DNA of 64,000 nucleotides from Mariprofundus erugo (GCF_005818865.1 NZ_VBRY01000001.1:62001-126000), one strand, 5' to 3'; counted from the stretch's first letter, positions 54,447 to 63,688 are shown. Program-made: numbers and translations. The notes: generated from the letters alone by a model not told the origin.

Positions 54447-55739
54447 GTGTTGGAAAATAAGCAGGTTGCTGTTATAGGTTTGGGATATGTTGGCTTGCCG
54501 TTGGCGCTGGCATTTGGTCGTGAGATTGCGACAGTAGGGTTCGAAATATCTTCGTCCAAGGTAAATGCTTACCGTGAGGGCTATGACCCGACAGGTGAGA
54601 TGGCAGGTGAGCTGTTTGAGCGCGCGCAGCTGCTCAGCTATACGACCGACCCGAAAGATATTGCGGGCGCAGACTTTATTGTGGTTGCAGTACCAACGCC
54701 GGTTGATAATGCACATATGCCTGATTTGACTCCGGTCATCAAGGCCTCCGAGACAGTGGGGCGCCATATGAAAAAAGGCGCGATTGTCATTTTTGAATCC
54801 ACGGTCTATCCGGGCGTGACCGAGGATATCTGTGTGCCGATTCTCGAGCGGGAGTCGGGGATGACATGCGGTGATGACGGATTCAAGGTAGGATACTCCC
54901 CTGAGCGAGTGAATCCAGGTGATAAGATTCATACGCTTGAGCGGATTGTGAAGGTGGTTTCAGGGCAGGATGCGGAGACCCTTGAGAAAGTGGCCACGTT
55001 GTATGAGATGATTATTGAGGCTGGCGTTCACCGTGCACCGACGATCAAGGTGGCTGAGTCGGCCAAAGTGATTGAAAATACGCAACGTGATTTAAATATC
55101 GCGCTGATGAATGAGCTTGCCACGATTTTTGACAAGATGGATATTGATACGCTTGATGTGCTGGAAGCGGCGGGTACCAAGTGGAACTTCCTGCCATTCA
55201 GGCCGGGGCTGGTCGGTGGTCACTGTATCGGTGTTGACCCCTATTATCTGACCTATAAGGCTGAAACTCTTGGTTATCACCCGGATGTGATCCTGGCGGG
55301 CAGGCAGATTAATGACGGAATGGGCAAATTTGTTGCCGAGAAGACGGTCAAGCAGATGATTGCATCTGATCGCAAGATCAAGGGGGCACGGGTTGCTGTG
55401 CTTGGTCTGACTTTCAAGGAAAACTGTGAGGATCTGAGAAACTCGCGGGTGATTGATGTGATCCGGGAGCTTGAATCATACGGGGTTGAGGTGCTCGTAC
55501 ATGACCCTGTGGCAAATCAGCATGATGCCAAAGAGGAGTATGGTGTATCTCTGGTCGAGCAGGATGCGCTGTCGAATCTTGATGCCATTGTTGCGGCAGT
55601 GGCTCATGATCAACTGGTTTCTCTGGATGTGTCCGTTCTTGCGTCGATGGCGAATGGATCGATCCCTTTTATTGATATCAAGTCATCCTACGACAGAGCA
55701 ACGCTGGCTGCGGCCGGGTTTGCTGTCTGGCGCCTGTAA
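54447..55739 (+). CDS. wbpA: UDP-N-acetylglucosamine 6-dehydrogenase (WbpA/TviB type)
   Basis: This NAD-dependent enzyme oxidises C6 of UDP-GlcNAc (or UDP-GalNAc) to the uronic acid, the first step of the Wbp pathway. The 430-residue protein has the NAD fold VAVIGLGYVGLPLALAFG, VAVPTPVD, FESTVYPGVTEDICVPILE, the catalytic C260 in GLVGGHCIGVDPYYL, and the C-terminal Rossmann region VAVLGLTFKENCEDLRNSR. The GTG start has GGGAG 5 nt upstream. The TPVD/VYPG type fits the WbpA/TviB group rather than UDP-glucose dehydrogenases. It is the first gene of the polysaccharide operon. Confidence 0.93.
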   Translation: MLENKQVAVIGLGYVGLPLALAFGREIATVGFEISSSKVNAYREGYDPTGEMAGELFERAQLLSYTTDPKDIAGADFIVVAVPTPVDNAHMPDLTPVIKASETVGRHMKKGAIVIFESTVYPGVTEDICVPILERESGMTCGDDGFKVGYSPERVNPGDKIHTLERIVKVVSGQDAETLEKVATLYEMIIEAGVHRAPTIKVAESAKVIENTQRDLNIALMNELATIFDKMDIDTLDVLEAAGTKWNFLPFRPGLVGGHCIGVDPYYLTYKAETLGYHPDVILAGRQINDGMGKFVAEKTVKQMIASDRKIKGARVAVLGLTFKENCEDLRNSRVIDVIRELESYGVEVLVHDPVANQHDAKEEYGVSLVEQDALSNLDAIVAAVAHDQLVSLDVSVLASMANGSIPFIDIKSSYDRATLAAAGFAVWRL

Positions 55740-55750
55740 GGAGAGATCGC

Positions 55751-56806
55751 TTGTACAAGATTATTCCTTCAGAACGTAAAATTCGTATTGCGGTTGTTGG
55801 TTGTGGTCGCATTTCAAAAAACCATTTCGGTTCGATAGAGACGCATGCAGATCAGCTGGAGCTCGTGGCTGTTTGCGATGTGGATGTGAACGTGCTTGAT
55901 GAGCATGTGCTCCGCTATGGTGTGAAAGGCTATCGGAGTATGGAAGAGATGCTTCAGTCAGAAGAAGTGGATCTCGTCTCAATATGTACGCCAAGTGGCT
56001 TCCACCCGGATCAGGTTGTTCTTGCCGCAAAGTATGGTGTGCATGTGATGACTGAAAAACCGATGGCAACACGCTGGAGTGATGGTGTTCGCATGGTCAA
56101 GGCCTGTGATGCTGCCGGTGTTCGTCTGTTTGTGGTCAAGCAAAACCGGCGCAATTCCACACTGCAACTTTTAAAGAAAGCTGTGACGGAAGGGCGCTTT
56201 GGAAAAATTTATATGGTGCATCTGAACGTGTTCTGGACCCGTCCGCAGGAGTATTACGACTCTGCCAGGTGGCGGGGCACCTGGGAGCTGGATGGCGGCG
56301 CCTTCATGAATCAGGCCAGTCATTATGTGGATCTTCTTGACTGGTTGATCGGTCCGATTGATCGGGTGCAGGCAATGACCGCAACGCTGGCCAGAGATAT
56401 CGAGGTTGAGGATACGGGTGTGTTGAATGTCCGCTGGCGCAACGGGGCACTTGGATCGATGGCTGTCACGATGCTGACCTATCCGAAAAACATGGAGGGA
56501 TCGATCACTATTCTGGGTGAAAAGGGGACTGTACGTATCGGTGGTATGGCAGTGAACGACATTCAGAAGTGGGAGTTTGCCGATGAAATGGATTATGACA
56601 GCCAGATTCATGACGCAAACTATGAAACAACCTCTGTTTATGGTTTCGGGCACCCGCTTTACTACCATAATGTCGTTGAAGTGATGCGTGGCAAGGCGGA
56701 GCCGGAGACTGATGGGCGTGAGGGGCTGAAGTCTCTGGAGGTGCTGATCGCGACCTATCTCTCGGCGCGAGACGGATGCAGTGTTGCGCTTCCCCTGGAG
56801 TATTGA
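55751..56806 (+). CDS. wbpB: UDP-GlcNAc-uronate 3-dehydrogenase (WbpB/WlbA type)
   Basis: A 351-residue Gfo/Idh/MocA oxidoreductase. It has the N-terminal NAD motif [14 protein letters not shown], the catalytic segment [11 protein letters not shown] with the EKP Lys, and [20 protein letters not shown]. It should oxidise C3 of UDP-GlcNAc-uronate to the 3-keto sugar. In Pseudomonas and Bordetella homologues the bound NADH is re-oxidised by 2-oxoglutarate, giving 2-hydroxyglutarate. The KQNRRN and [13 protein letters not shown] segments fit the WbpB/WlbA group. The TTG at 55751 follows GGAGAG. The stop overlaps the acetyltransferase start (TGATG). Confidence 0.92.
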   Translation: MYKIIPSERKIRIAVVGCGRISKNHFGSIETHADQLELVAVCDVDVNVLDEHVLRYGVKGYRSMEEMLQSEEVDLVSICTPSGFHPDQVVLAAKYGVHVMTEKPMATRWSDGVRMVKACDAAGVRLFVVKQNRRNSTLQLLKKAVTEGRFGKIYMVHLNVFWTRPQEYYDSARWRGTWELDGGAFMNQASHYVDLLDWLIGPIDRVQAMTATLARDIEVEDTGVLNVRWRNGALGSMAVTMLTYPKNMEGSITILGEKGTVRIGGMAVNDIQKWEFADEMDYDSQIHDANYETTSVYGFGHPLYYHNVVEVMRGKAEPETDGREGLKSLEVLIATYLSARDGCSVALPLEY

Positions 56807-57378
56807 TGCAGGTACATGCTACGGCCATCGTCGATGACGGGGCAGAAATAGGGGAAGGTACCCGTATCTGGCACTGGGTTCATATATGTAGTGGTGCTGT
56901 GATCGGAAGGGAGTGCTCATTAGGGCAGAACGTTTTTGTCGGTAACCGGGTGAAAATAGGTAATAACGTCAAGGTTCAGAATAATGTATCTGTTTACGAT
57001 AATGTGACCCTGGAAGATGATGTTTTTTGTGGTCCGTCGATGGTATTTACCAATGTTTACAATCCGCGTTCGGCGGTCTCCCGTAAGGATGAATATCGTA
57101 ATACCGTTGTCCGGCGGGGAGCGACGCTTGGAGCAAACTGTACGATTGTTTGTGGCACAACGATTGGCCGCTTCGCTTTTGTTGGCGCCGGAGCGGTAGT
57201 GAACCGGGATGTGCCTGATTACGCGTTGATGGTTGGGGTTCCTGCACGGCATATCGGCTGGATGAGTGAGTTCGGTGAGCGGCTTGATTTACCGTTGCAT
57301 GGTGCGGCTGAAGTGGAATGTAAACATACCGGAGATCTGTACCGTCTGGTGAATGGCAGGGTCAGCAAAGTATCCTGA
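56806..57378 (+). CDS. wbpD: UDP-3-amino-GlcNAc-uronate N-acetyltransferase (WbpD/WlbB type)
   Basis: A 190-residue left-handed beta-helix acetyltransferase. Hexapeptide repeats run through the first 130 residues ([39 protein letters not shown] and [36 protein letters not shown] in turn). The conserved NVYNPR and the acetyl-CoA end [27 protein letters not shown] are typical of WbpD/WlbB. It acetylates the 3-amino group made by WbpE, giving UDP-2,3-diacetamido-uronate. The frame is open 30 bases upstream, but the ATG at 56806 overlaps the wbpB stop. Its own stop overlaps the next start (TGATG). Confidence 0.92.
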   Translation: MQVHATAIVDDGAEIGEGTRIWHWVHICSGAVIGRECSLGQNVFVGNRVKIGNNVKVQNNVSVYDNVTLEDDVFCGPSMVFTNVYNPRSAVSRKDEYRNTVVRRGATLGANCTIVCGTTIGRFAFVGAGAVVNRDVPDYALMVGVPARHIGWMSEFGERLDLPLHGAAEVECKHTGDLYRLVNGRVSKVS

Positions 57379-58454
57379 TGCGTGTTGGAATTGTTGGGGG
57401 GGGGATCAATGGTCTCTGTGCGGCCTGGCAGCTTTCCCTTTCCGGGTGTGATGTAACCCTGTTTGAGCGAGGTGTTCTGCTTGCAGAGACCTCCAGTGCC
57501 TCCAGCAAGTTGTTGCATGGTGGTTTGCGTTATATTGAAAATCTTGAGCTCAGGCTGGTTCGGGAGGCGCTGCAAGAGAGGGGCTGGTGGCTTGAGCATG
57601 TGCCTGCACATACCTCTCGCCTGGAGATTTGCCTGCCTGTTTACAGGCAGGGACGACGTCCGGCATGGCAGTTAAAGCTGGGGTTGATGATGTATGACCG
57701 GTTGGCCGGCTCATTTGGTATTGGCCGGCACCGGTCGGTATTGAAAGAGGCACTCAAGAGCAGTTTCCCTCTGTTGAAGTACGAGGGGTTATCGGGAGCC
57801 TACTTGTTTTATGATGGTCAGATGAATGAGCAGAAGCTGGGGCAATGGGTGATCGGACAAGCAAGGGCGGCGGGGGCCAGGCTGATAGAGCAGTGCCCGG
57901 TGAGCAGGGTTGGTGTGGATGGTGTCATCGAACATGCGAACGGCTGTGACCAATTTGACCTGGTCGTTAATGTTGCCGGGCCATGGGTGTGCGAACTGAA
58001 CCAGGTAAGTGGTGTGAACAGTCACCATCAGCTGGATCATGTCAGAGGAAGTCATATTGTGCTCGGTCGTGAGGTGGATCGGGGGTACCTTCTCGAGGTT
58101 CCGGGCGAACGAAGGGTCTTTTTTGTGCTGCCGTATGACGGACAAACACTGATTGGCACAACCGAGGTTCGGCAGGATCTGCATGATAGGGTTCACTGCA
58201 GCTGTGAGGAGCGGGCGTATTTGCTGGCTGCCTATAACCACTATTTTTCCAGTCCTGCAGGGGAGTCGGATATTGTGGACGAGTTTGCAGGTCTCAGGCC
58301 GCTTATCAGCTCAGCGAATGATCCGGGGCGGGCAACACGCGAGTATGCGATAGAACGGTGTGGTCAACTGGTGTCGGTATTTGGTGGAAAGTGGACCACT
58401 GCGCGGGCATTGGCCAAGAAAATTGTCAGGGAAGTAAATCATGGAGTTCATTGA
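57378..58454 (+). CDS. GlpD-like FAD-dependent oxidoreductase in the polysaccharide operon
   Basis: A 358-residue FAD oxidoreductase of the DAO superfamily. The N-terminal dinucleotide site is VGIVGGGINGLCAAWQLSLSGCDVTLFE, followed by TSSASSKLLHGGLRYIENLELRLVREAL, the signature of glycerol-3-phosphate dehydrogenase (GlpD). Later segments are also GlpD-like: VRGSHIVLGREVD, RRVFFVLPYDGQTLIGTTE, FAGLRPLI and FGGKWTTARALAKKIV. It lacks the long C-terminal domain of GlpD (about 500 residues). A role in the operon is not obvious. It could oxidise glycerol phosphate or a related 2-hydroxy acid. It overlaps wbpD by one base and wbpE by 14. Confidence 0.82.
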   Translation: MRVGIVGGGINGLCAAWQLSLSGCDVTLFERGVLLAETSSASSKLLHGGLRYIENLELRLVREALQERGWWLEHVPAHTSRLEICLPVYRQGRRPAWQLKLGLMMYDRLAGSFGIGRHRSVLKEALKSSFPLLKYEGLSGAYLFYDGQMNEQKLGQWVIGQARAAGARLIEQCPVSRVGVDGVIEHANGCDQFDLVVNVAGPWVCELNQVSGVNSHHQLDHVRGSHIVLGREVDRGYLLEVPGERRVFFVLPYDGQTLIGTTEVRQDLHDRVHCSCEERAYLLAAYNHYFSSPAGESDIVDEFAGLRPLISSANDPGRATREYAIERCGQLVSVFGGKWTTARALAKKIVREVNHGVH

Positions 58455-59526
58455 TCTTAAAAGCCAGCAACAGCGGATTAAGCCGCAGATTGATGCGGCT
58501 ATTGCACGTGTGCTGGAACACGGGGCCTATATCATGGGGCCTGAGGTGGCAGAGCTGGAACAGCGTTTGGCTGCCTATACAGGGGCCAGTCATGCTATTG
58601 GCGTTGCCAGTGGTACAGATGCATTGTTGATTGCCTTGATGGCGCTTGGTGTCGGCGATGGTGACGAGGTGATTACAACTCCGTTCAGCTTTATTGCCAC
58701 TGCCGAGACGATTGTTCTGCTGGGGGCAAAGCCGGTATTCGTTGATATTGATCCGAAGAGTTATAACCTTGACCCTGAATTGCTCGAGGCCGCTATTACC
58801 TCAAAGACGAAGGCTATTATGCCCGTTTCGCTGTATGGACAGTGTGCGGATTACGATGCGATCAACGCGATCGCAGATAAACATGGGTTGCCTGTTATCG
58901 AAGATGCGTGTCAGAGTTTTGGTGCTACCTACAAGGGGCGCAAATCCTGTAATCTGACGACCATAGGCTGTACCAGCTTTTTCCCTTCCAAGCCGCTGGG
59001 ATGCTATGGCGATGGCGGGGCCTGCTTCACCAATGATGCTGACTTGGCCAAGATCATGCGGGAGATTCGCGTGCATGGACAGGATCGCCGCTATCATCAC
59101 CCGCGTATTGGTGTGAATGGTCGTCTTGATACGCTGCAAGCAGCGATTCTTCTGGCTAAAATGGATATTTTTGAAGACGAAGTGGCAGCGCGCGAGCGCA
59201 TTGGTGCGCGTTACTCCCAGTTGTTAAGCGATTACGCTGTAACGCCAGCGATTGCGGCGCACAATACATCAGTCTATGCCCAGTATACTGTGCTGGTGGA
59301 AAATCGCGATCAGGTGCAGGCCGGGCTGAAAGAGGCCGGGGTTCCGACAGCAGTTCATTACCCCATCCCGCTTAACCGGCAGCCTGCACTGGCCTGTGCC
59401 GAGCGATTTGAGCATAGTGAATACGCTGCTGAGCGGGTGATGAGCTTGCCGATGCATCCCTACCTGACAGACCAGGAACTGCAGATGGTTGCTGAGGCTG
59501 TGAAAATACAGACAGGTTGTTTGTGA
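58441..59526 (+). CDS. wbpE: UDP-3-keto-GlcNAc-uronate aminotransferase (WbpE type)
   Basis: A 361-residue PLP aminotransferase of the DegT/DnrJ/EryC1 family. It has MEFIDLKSQQQRIKPQIDAAI at the N-terminus, GVASGTDALLIAL, TTPFSFIATAETI, IEDACQSFGATYKGRKSCNL, the PLP lysine K184 in FFPSKPLGCYGDGG, and GVNGRLDTLQAAILLAK. WbpE transfers an amino group from glutamate to the 3-keto sugar made by WbpB and releases 2-oxoglutarate, which WbpB uses in turn. The order here is A, B, D, oxidoreductase, E, slightly different from Pseudomonas. It ends directly against the next gene (stop 59524-59526, start 59527). Confidence 0.93.
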   Translation: MEFIDLKSQQQRIKPQIDAAIARVLEHGAYIMGPEVAELEQRLAAYTGASHAIGVASGTDALLIALMALGVGDGDEVITTPFSFIATAETIVLLGAKPVFVDIDPKSYNLDPELLEAAITSKTKAIMPVSLYGQCADYDAINAIADKHGLPVIEDACQSFGATYKGRKSCNLTTIGCTSFFPSKPLGCYGDGGACFTNDADLAKIMREIRVHGQDRRYHHPRIGVNGRLDTLQAAILLAKMDIFEDEVAARERIGARYSQLLSDYAVTPAIAAHNTSVYAQYTVLVENRDQVQAGLKEAGVPTAVHYPIPLNRQPALACAERFEHSEYAAERVMSLPMHPYLTDQELQMVAEAVKIQTGCL

Positions 59527-60729
59527 ATGAAATCATATGATTATGTGATTGTCGGCGCTGGTATTGTAGGGCTGACTATTGCGCGGGAGCTGAGGCAACG
59601 TGAACGCGATGCTTCCATTCTGATTGTTGAAAAAGAACCAGAGGTTGGAAGGCATGGCAGCGGTCGCAACAGTGGTGTGCTCCATTCGGGGATTTACTAT
59701 CCTGAGGGGTCATTAAAGGCCCGGTTGTGTTCGAACGGTTCAAAAATGATGGCTGAATATTGTGATAGCCATGGCTTGCCCATTGCCAGGTTGGGAAAGG
59801 TGATACTGCCTGTCAGGGAGGGTGATGATCGTCAGCTGGATTTACTTTATCATCGTGCCATAGCCAATGGTGCCAGAGTCGAGTTGCTCGATGAAAAGCA
59901 GTTGTTGGAGTACGAACCTTCTGCCAGAACAGCAACCGGTCAGGCTTTGCTATCGCCGGATACAGCTGTTGTAGAGCCAAGGGTCATTGTGCAGCATATG
60001 GTGGCCTCGCTTCAGCGCGATGGTGTTGAGATCCGCTATCAAGATGAAATAGTAGAAGTGGATACGGAACAGGCTGAGATTCGAACGAAAAATGGCAGAT
60101 ATGGCTATGGATGGTTGTTTAACAGTTCCGGGCAATATGCTGATAAGGTCGGGCACCTCTTCGGTGTTGGTCAAAATTATACGCTGCTGCCATTCAAGGG
60201 TATTTATTATCGCCTTTCATCGGAATCAAAGGTTGTCTGTAACAGTCTGATTTATCCTGTGCCTGATCTGAATGTTCCATTTCTGGGGGTGCACTATACG
60301 AAAAAAATCGATGGTAGTGTGTATTTGGGACCGACGGCAGTGCCGGCGCTCGGACGGGAGCACTACCGCGGGCTTGAAGGGATTAGTCTTACTGAGAGTA
60401 TGTCGATACTTTTCAGGCTTGGGCAGCAGTATGCCCTTAATCGGCAAGGGTTCAGGCATTTTTCCCACTCCGAAGCCTTGCGTTTCTTTAAGTCAAAGTT
60501 TGCCGAGGCAGCAAGGTATTTAACCCCGGAATTGCGGGACGAGGATCTTCTTGTTTGCGATAAGGTGGGTATTAGGGCCCAGTTGCTCGATATCAGTAAG
60601 CACGAACTGGTGATGGATTTTATTGTGGAGAATGGTGAGAACAGTACTCATGTTCTCAATGCGATTTCTCCTGCCTTTACCAGCTCGATGAGTTTTGCAA
60701 AATATATTGTTGACCAAAAGGGAGTATGA
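59527..60729 (+). CDS. lhgO: L-2-hydroxyglutarate oxidase-like FAD enzyme
   Basis: A 400-residue DAO-family flavoenzyme. The N-terminus DYVIVGAGIVGLTIARELRQRE and VEKEPEVGRHGSGRNSGVLHSGIYYPEGSLKARLC are strong features of LhgO (YgaF) proteins, as are LSPDTAVVEP, LLPFKGIYYRL, YPVPDLNVPFLGVHYTKKIDGSVYLGPTAVPALGREHYRG and GIRAQLLDISKHELVMDFIVENG. LhgO oxidises L-2-hydroxyglutarate to 2-oxoglutarate and passes electrons to quinone. Here it sits between wbpE and an epimerase in a sugar operon. If the WbpB homologue makes 2-hydroxyglutarate, this enzyme would restore the 2-oxoglutarate. Confidence 0.85.
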   Translation: MKSYDYVIVGAGIVGLTIARELRQRERDASILIVEKEPEVGRHGSGRNSGVLHSGIYYPEGSLKARLCSNGSKMMAEYCDSHGLPIARLGKVILPVREGDDRQLDLLYHRAIANGARVELLDEKQLLEYEPSARTATGQALLSPDTAVVEPRVIVQHMVASLQRDGVEIRYQDEIVEVDTEQAEIRTKNGRYGYGWLFNSSGQYADKVGHLFGVGQNYTLLPFKGIYYRLSSESKVVCNSLIYPVPDLNVPFLGVHYTKKIDGSVYLGPTAVPALGREHYRGLEGISLTESMSILFRLGQQYALNRQGFRHFSHSEALRFFKSKFAEAARYLTPELRDEDLLVCDKVGIRAQLLDISKHELVMDFIVENGENSTHVLNAISPAFTSSMSFAKYIVDQKGV

Positions 60730-60730
60730 T

Positions 60731-61744
60731 ATGGATTTGAAAGGAAAAAAGTTTCTGGTAATTGGTGGAGCAGGGCTGATTGGCTCACACGCTGTTGATG
60801 AGCTTGTCAAAGAGGATGTGGCTGAGATCCGCATCTACGATAACTTTACGCGCGGTCGCCAGGAGAATCTGGCTGGTGCGTTGAAAGATCCTCGCGTTAA
60901 AATTTTTCCGTTAGGCGGTGAGTTGATGCACCGCGATTTGCTAAATGAAGCGATGAAGGGGATCGATGGCGTGTTTCACTTTGCAGCATTGTGGCTGCTC
61001 CATTGCCATGATTATCCTCGTTCGGCCTTTGAGGTGAATATCGGAGGAACATTCAACGTGCTTGAAGCGATGCTCAATAATGGGGTCAAGCGCCTGGTTT
61101 GTTCCTCATCGGCTTCTGTTTATGGTGATGCGGTTCAGGAGCCTATGACTGAGGACCACCCGTACAATAACCTGAATTTTTATGGTGCGACAAAGATTGC
61201 TGGCGAACATATGTGTCGCTCGTTGCATCACCGCTATAAGGGGACGGATAAGCACTTTGACTTTGTGGGCTTGCGCTACATGAATGTGTATGGACCACGT
61301 CAGGATTATAACGGTGCCTATATTGCTGTGATTATGAAAATGCTTGATGCAATTGATCGTGGCGAGAGTCCAACCATTCTCGGTGATGGAAGCGAGGCAT
61401 TTGATTTTGTCGCTGTGGAAGATTGCGGGCGCGCGAATGTATGTGCCATGAAGTCTGATGCGACCGACAGCTTCTATAATGTCGGTACAGGCAAACGGAC
61501 ATCGCTGAAAGAGTTGGCCGAGATGTTGATCGAGATTACCGGCTGTGACAAAGAAATTCAGTATGCACCTCGCAGCCAGGCGACGCTGGTACGAAATCGT
61601 ATCGGTTGTCCGAAGAAAGCCAAGGCGGAGATAGGTTTTGAAGCACGCCTTGATCTTATGGATGGGCTGAAGCAGCTCGTTGAATGGCGTAACAAGCATA
61701 AAGAAGAAGTTGCAGCCAGACGCGCCAAAGTAGGCCTGGTATAA
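60731..61744 (+). CDS. NAD-dependent nucleotide-sugar epimerase/dehydratase
   Basis: A 337-residue extended short-chain dehydrogenase. It has the NAD motif FLVIGGAGLIGSHAVDELV, YDNFTRGRQENL, HFAALWLLHCHDYPRSAFEVNIGGTFNVLEA, the Ser of VCSSSASVYGD, the YxxxK pair in NFYGATKIAGE, and GLRYMNVYGPRQDY. This is the UDP-glucose/GlcNAc 4-epimerase-like group, but the substrate cannot be fixed. FAALWLLHCHDYPRSA in place of the usual HLAAQ...DP is unusual. GGGAG lies before the ATG at 60731, one base after the lhgO stop; the frame is open upstream within lhgO. Confidence 0.85.
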   Translation: MDLKGKKFLVIGGAGLIGSHAVDELVKEDVAEIRIYDNFTRGRQENLAGALKDPRVKIFPLGGELMHRDLLNEAMKGIDGVFHFAALWLLHCHDYPRSAFEVNIGGTFNVLEAMLNNGVKRLVCSSSASVYGDAVQEPMTEDHPYNNLNFYGATKIAGEHMCRSLHHRYKGTDKHFDFVGLRYMNVYGPRQDYNGAYIAVIMKMLDAIDRGESPTILGDGSEAFDFVAVEDCGRANVCAMKSDATDSFYNVGTGKRTSLKELAEMLIEITGCDKEIQYAPRSQATLVRNRIGCPKKAKAEIGFEARLDLMDGLKQLVEWRNKHKEEVAARRAKVGLV

Positions 61745-61786
61745 GGCAGTGCCTGGGGCAGACAGTCAATTCGAGGAGAACATGAT

Positions 61787-63688
61787 ATGTGCGGTATTGT
61801 AGGTGTTCTGGATCGTACCGGGGGAGCTGTTTCTCCGGTATCGATCCGGCGCATGTCCGATCAGATTATCCATCGGGGCCCGGATGATAGCGGCCTGTTT
61901 ACTGATGGGCCTGTCGGGCTGGGGCACAGGCGATTGTCCATTATTGATTTGTCTGCAGCAGGCCATCAACCGTTAGCCACAGCGGATGGACGCTACGTGA
62001 TGGTGTATAACGGAGAGGTCTACAACTTTCAGGAGTTGCGGGTAGAACTCGAATCTCTTGGTTGGCAATTTCACTCCAGTACAGATTCTGAGGTGGTTCT
62101 TAAAGCTTATGCCCAGTGGGGGAAAGACTCACTGGGCCGTTTTAACGGGATGTTCGCATTCGCTGTCTGGGACAAGCTGGAGAAGACCCTGTTTCTGGCG
62201 CGCGACCGATATGGCATCAAACCGTTATATTATGCAACAGTAGCCGGTAAGTTTCTATTCGGCTCTGAAATCAAGGCGTTGATGGGGCATCCTTCCTTTT
62301 CGTCGGAAATTGATGTGGAAGGATTGCTCGAGTATTTTACATTCCAGAATTTTCTCAGCGATCGTACTTTGCATAAAGGAGTGAAGCTTCTGCCTGCCGG
62401 TTGCTGTATGTCAATAGAGCTCGGACGTTCCGGTGAGACCGGGGTGTTGAGTCGATACTGGGACTACCATTTCGAAGAGCCTGAGCAGCCTCTGGATGAT
62501 CAGGAGTATATCGAAGAGCTGGATCGTTTGTTCCAGCAGGCTGTGCGTCGTCAGCTGGTTGCGGATGTCGATGTGGGTTCCTATTTGAGTGGTGGGATGG
62601 ATTCCGGCTCTATCACGGCAATTGCAGCCAAAGAATTACCATATATGCGTACCTTTACTTGCGGGTTTGATATGAGTTCTGCCTCAGGAATGGAGCTGGG
62701 CTTTGATGAACGACGTGAAGCCGAACACATGTCCTACCTGTTTAAAACCGAGCATTATGAAATGGTGCTTAAGGCCGGGGATATGGAACGCATTATGCCG
62801 AAACTGGTGTGGCACCTGGAGGAGCCGCGGGTCGGACAGAGCTACCCCAATTTCTATGCAGCCCAGCTGGCCGGAAAATTCGGCAAGGTTGTGTTGTCGG
62901 GTGCCGGTGGAGATGAGATGTTTGGCGGATATCCATGGCGTTATTATCGTGCTGTGGTGAACGACGACTTTGAGCACTATATCGATAAATATTATGATTA
63001 CTGGCAGCGTCTCATTCCAAACGGCATGATGAAGAAAGTATTTGCTCCTGTTTGGGACCAGGTGAAGCATGTGTCGACCCGAGATATATTCAGGGATGTA
63101 TTTTCCACTCATAGTGCGAGTCTTTGTCGCCCCGAGGATTATGTGAATCACTCCCTCTATTTTGAGGCAAAGACGTTTTTACACGGACTTCTGGTTGTGG
63201 AGGATAAGATATCCATGGCCCACTCTCTGGAAACGAGAGTCCCATTCCTGGACAATGATCTGGTCGATTTCGCGATGAAGGTGCCAACTCGTTTGAAGCT
63301 GGGGCATCTGTCAGATGTTGTCAGGATCAATGAAAATGAGCCGGGCAGCAAAACAGCGAAGTATTTTCAGAAAACAAAGGATGGCAAACTATTGCTCAGG
63401 CAAATGATGCAGCGCCATGTCCCCAGAGAAGTTTCCGAGCGTGAGAAGCAAGGATTCTCAGCGCCGGATGCCAGCTGGTTTAAAGGTGAAAGCATCGACT
63501 ATGTGAAACGTAAAATTTGCCATGGTCAGGCTGATATCTATCAATATATGGACAGAAACGTTGTTCAGGCACTGGTTGATGATCATCTCGAAGGCAGGGA
63601 AAACAGGCGCCTGTTGATCTGGTCATTGATTAATGCCGAAAAGTGGTGTGAACAATTCGGGGCTGGTAAATCGAGGGTTAGTGAATGA
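61787..63688 (+). CDS. asnB: Asparagine synthetase-like glutamine amidotransferase
   Basis: A 633-residue class II glutamine amidotransferase. C2 (MCGIVGVLDRTG) is the N-terminal nucleophile of the glutaminase domain, with HRGPDDSG and YNGEVYNFQELR. The synthetase domain has the pyrophosphate-loop SYLSGGMDSGSITAIAAKE, then VLSGAGGDEMFGGYPWRYYR and SLETRVPFLDNDLVDFAMKVP. AsnB-like proteins in polysaccharide operons (WbpS-type) can amidate uronic acids, which would suit the uronate made here. Plain asparagine synthesis remains possible. Its stop overlaps the permease start as ATGA. Confidence 0.9.
   Translation: MCGIVGVLDRTGGAVSPVSIRRMSDQIIHRGPDDSGLFTDGPVGLGHRRLSIIDLSAAGHQPLATADGRYVMVYNGEVYNFQELRVELESLGWQFHSSTDSEVVLKAYAQWGKDSLGRFNGMFAFAVWDKLEKTLFLARDRYGIKPLYYATVAGKFLFGSEIKALMGHPSFSSEIDVEGLLEYFTFQNFLSDRTLHKGVKLLPAGCCMSIELGRSGETGVLSRYWDYHFEEPEQPLDDQEYIEELDRLFQQAVRRQLVADVDVGSYLSGGMDSGSITAIAAKELPYMRTFTCGFDMSSASGMELGFDERREAEHMSYLFKTEHYEMVLKAGDMERIMPKLVWHLEEPRVGQSYPNFYAAQLAGKFGKVVLSGAGGDEMFGGYPWRYYRAVVNDDFEHYIDKYYDYWQRLIPNGMMKKVFAPVWDQVKHVSTRDIFRDVFSTHSASLCRPEDYVNHSLYFEAKTFLHGLLVVEDKISMAHSLETRVPFLDNDLVDFAMKVPTRLKLGHLSDVVRINENEPGSKTAKYFQKTKDGKLLLRQMMQRHVPREVSEREKQGFSAPDASWFKGESIDYVKRKICHGQADIYQYMDRNVVQALVDDHLEGRENRRLLIWSLINAEKWCEQFGAGKSRVSE

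Noticed and set aside
54259-54477. 72-aa Cys-rich ORF (MDKANCAGGNG...) upstream of and into wbpA.
   Set aside because: It lacks a ribosome-binding site and runs across the wbpA start. The Cys content reflects TGT/TGC-rich intergenic DNA.
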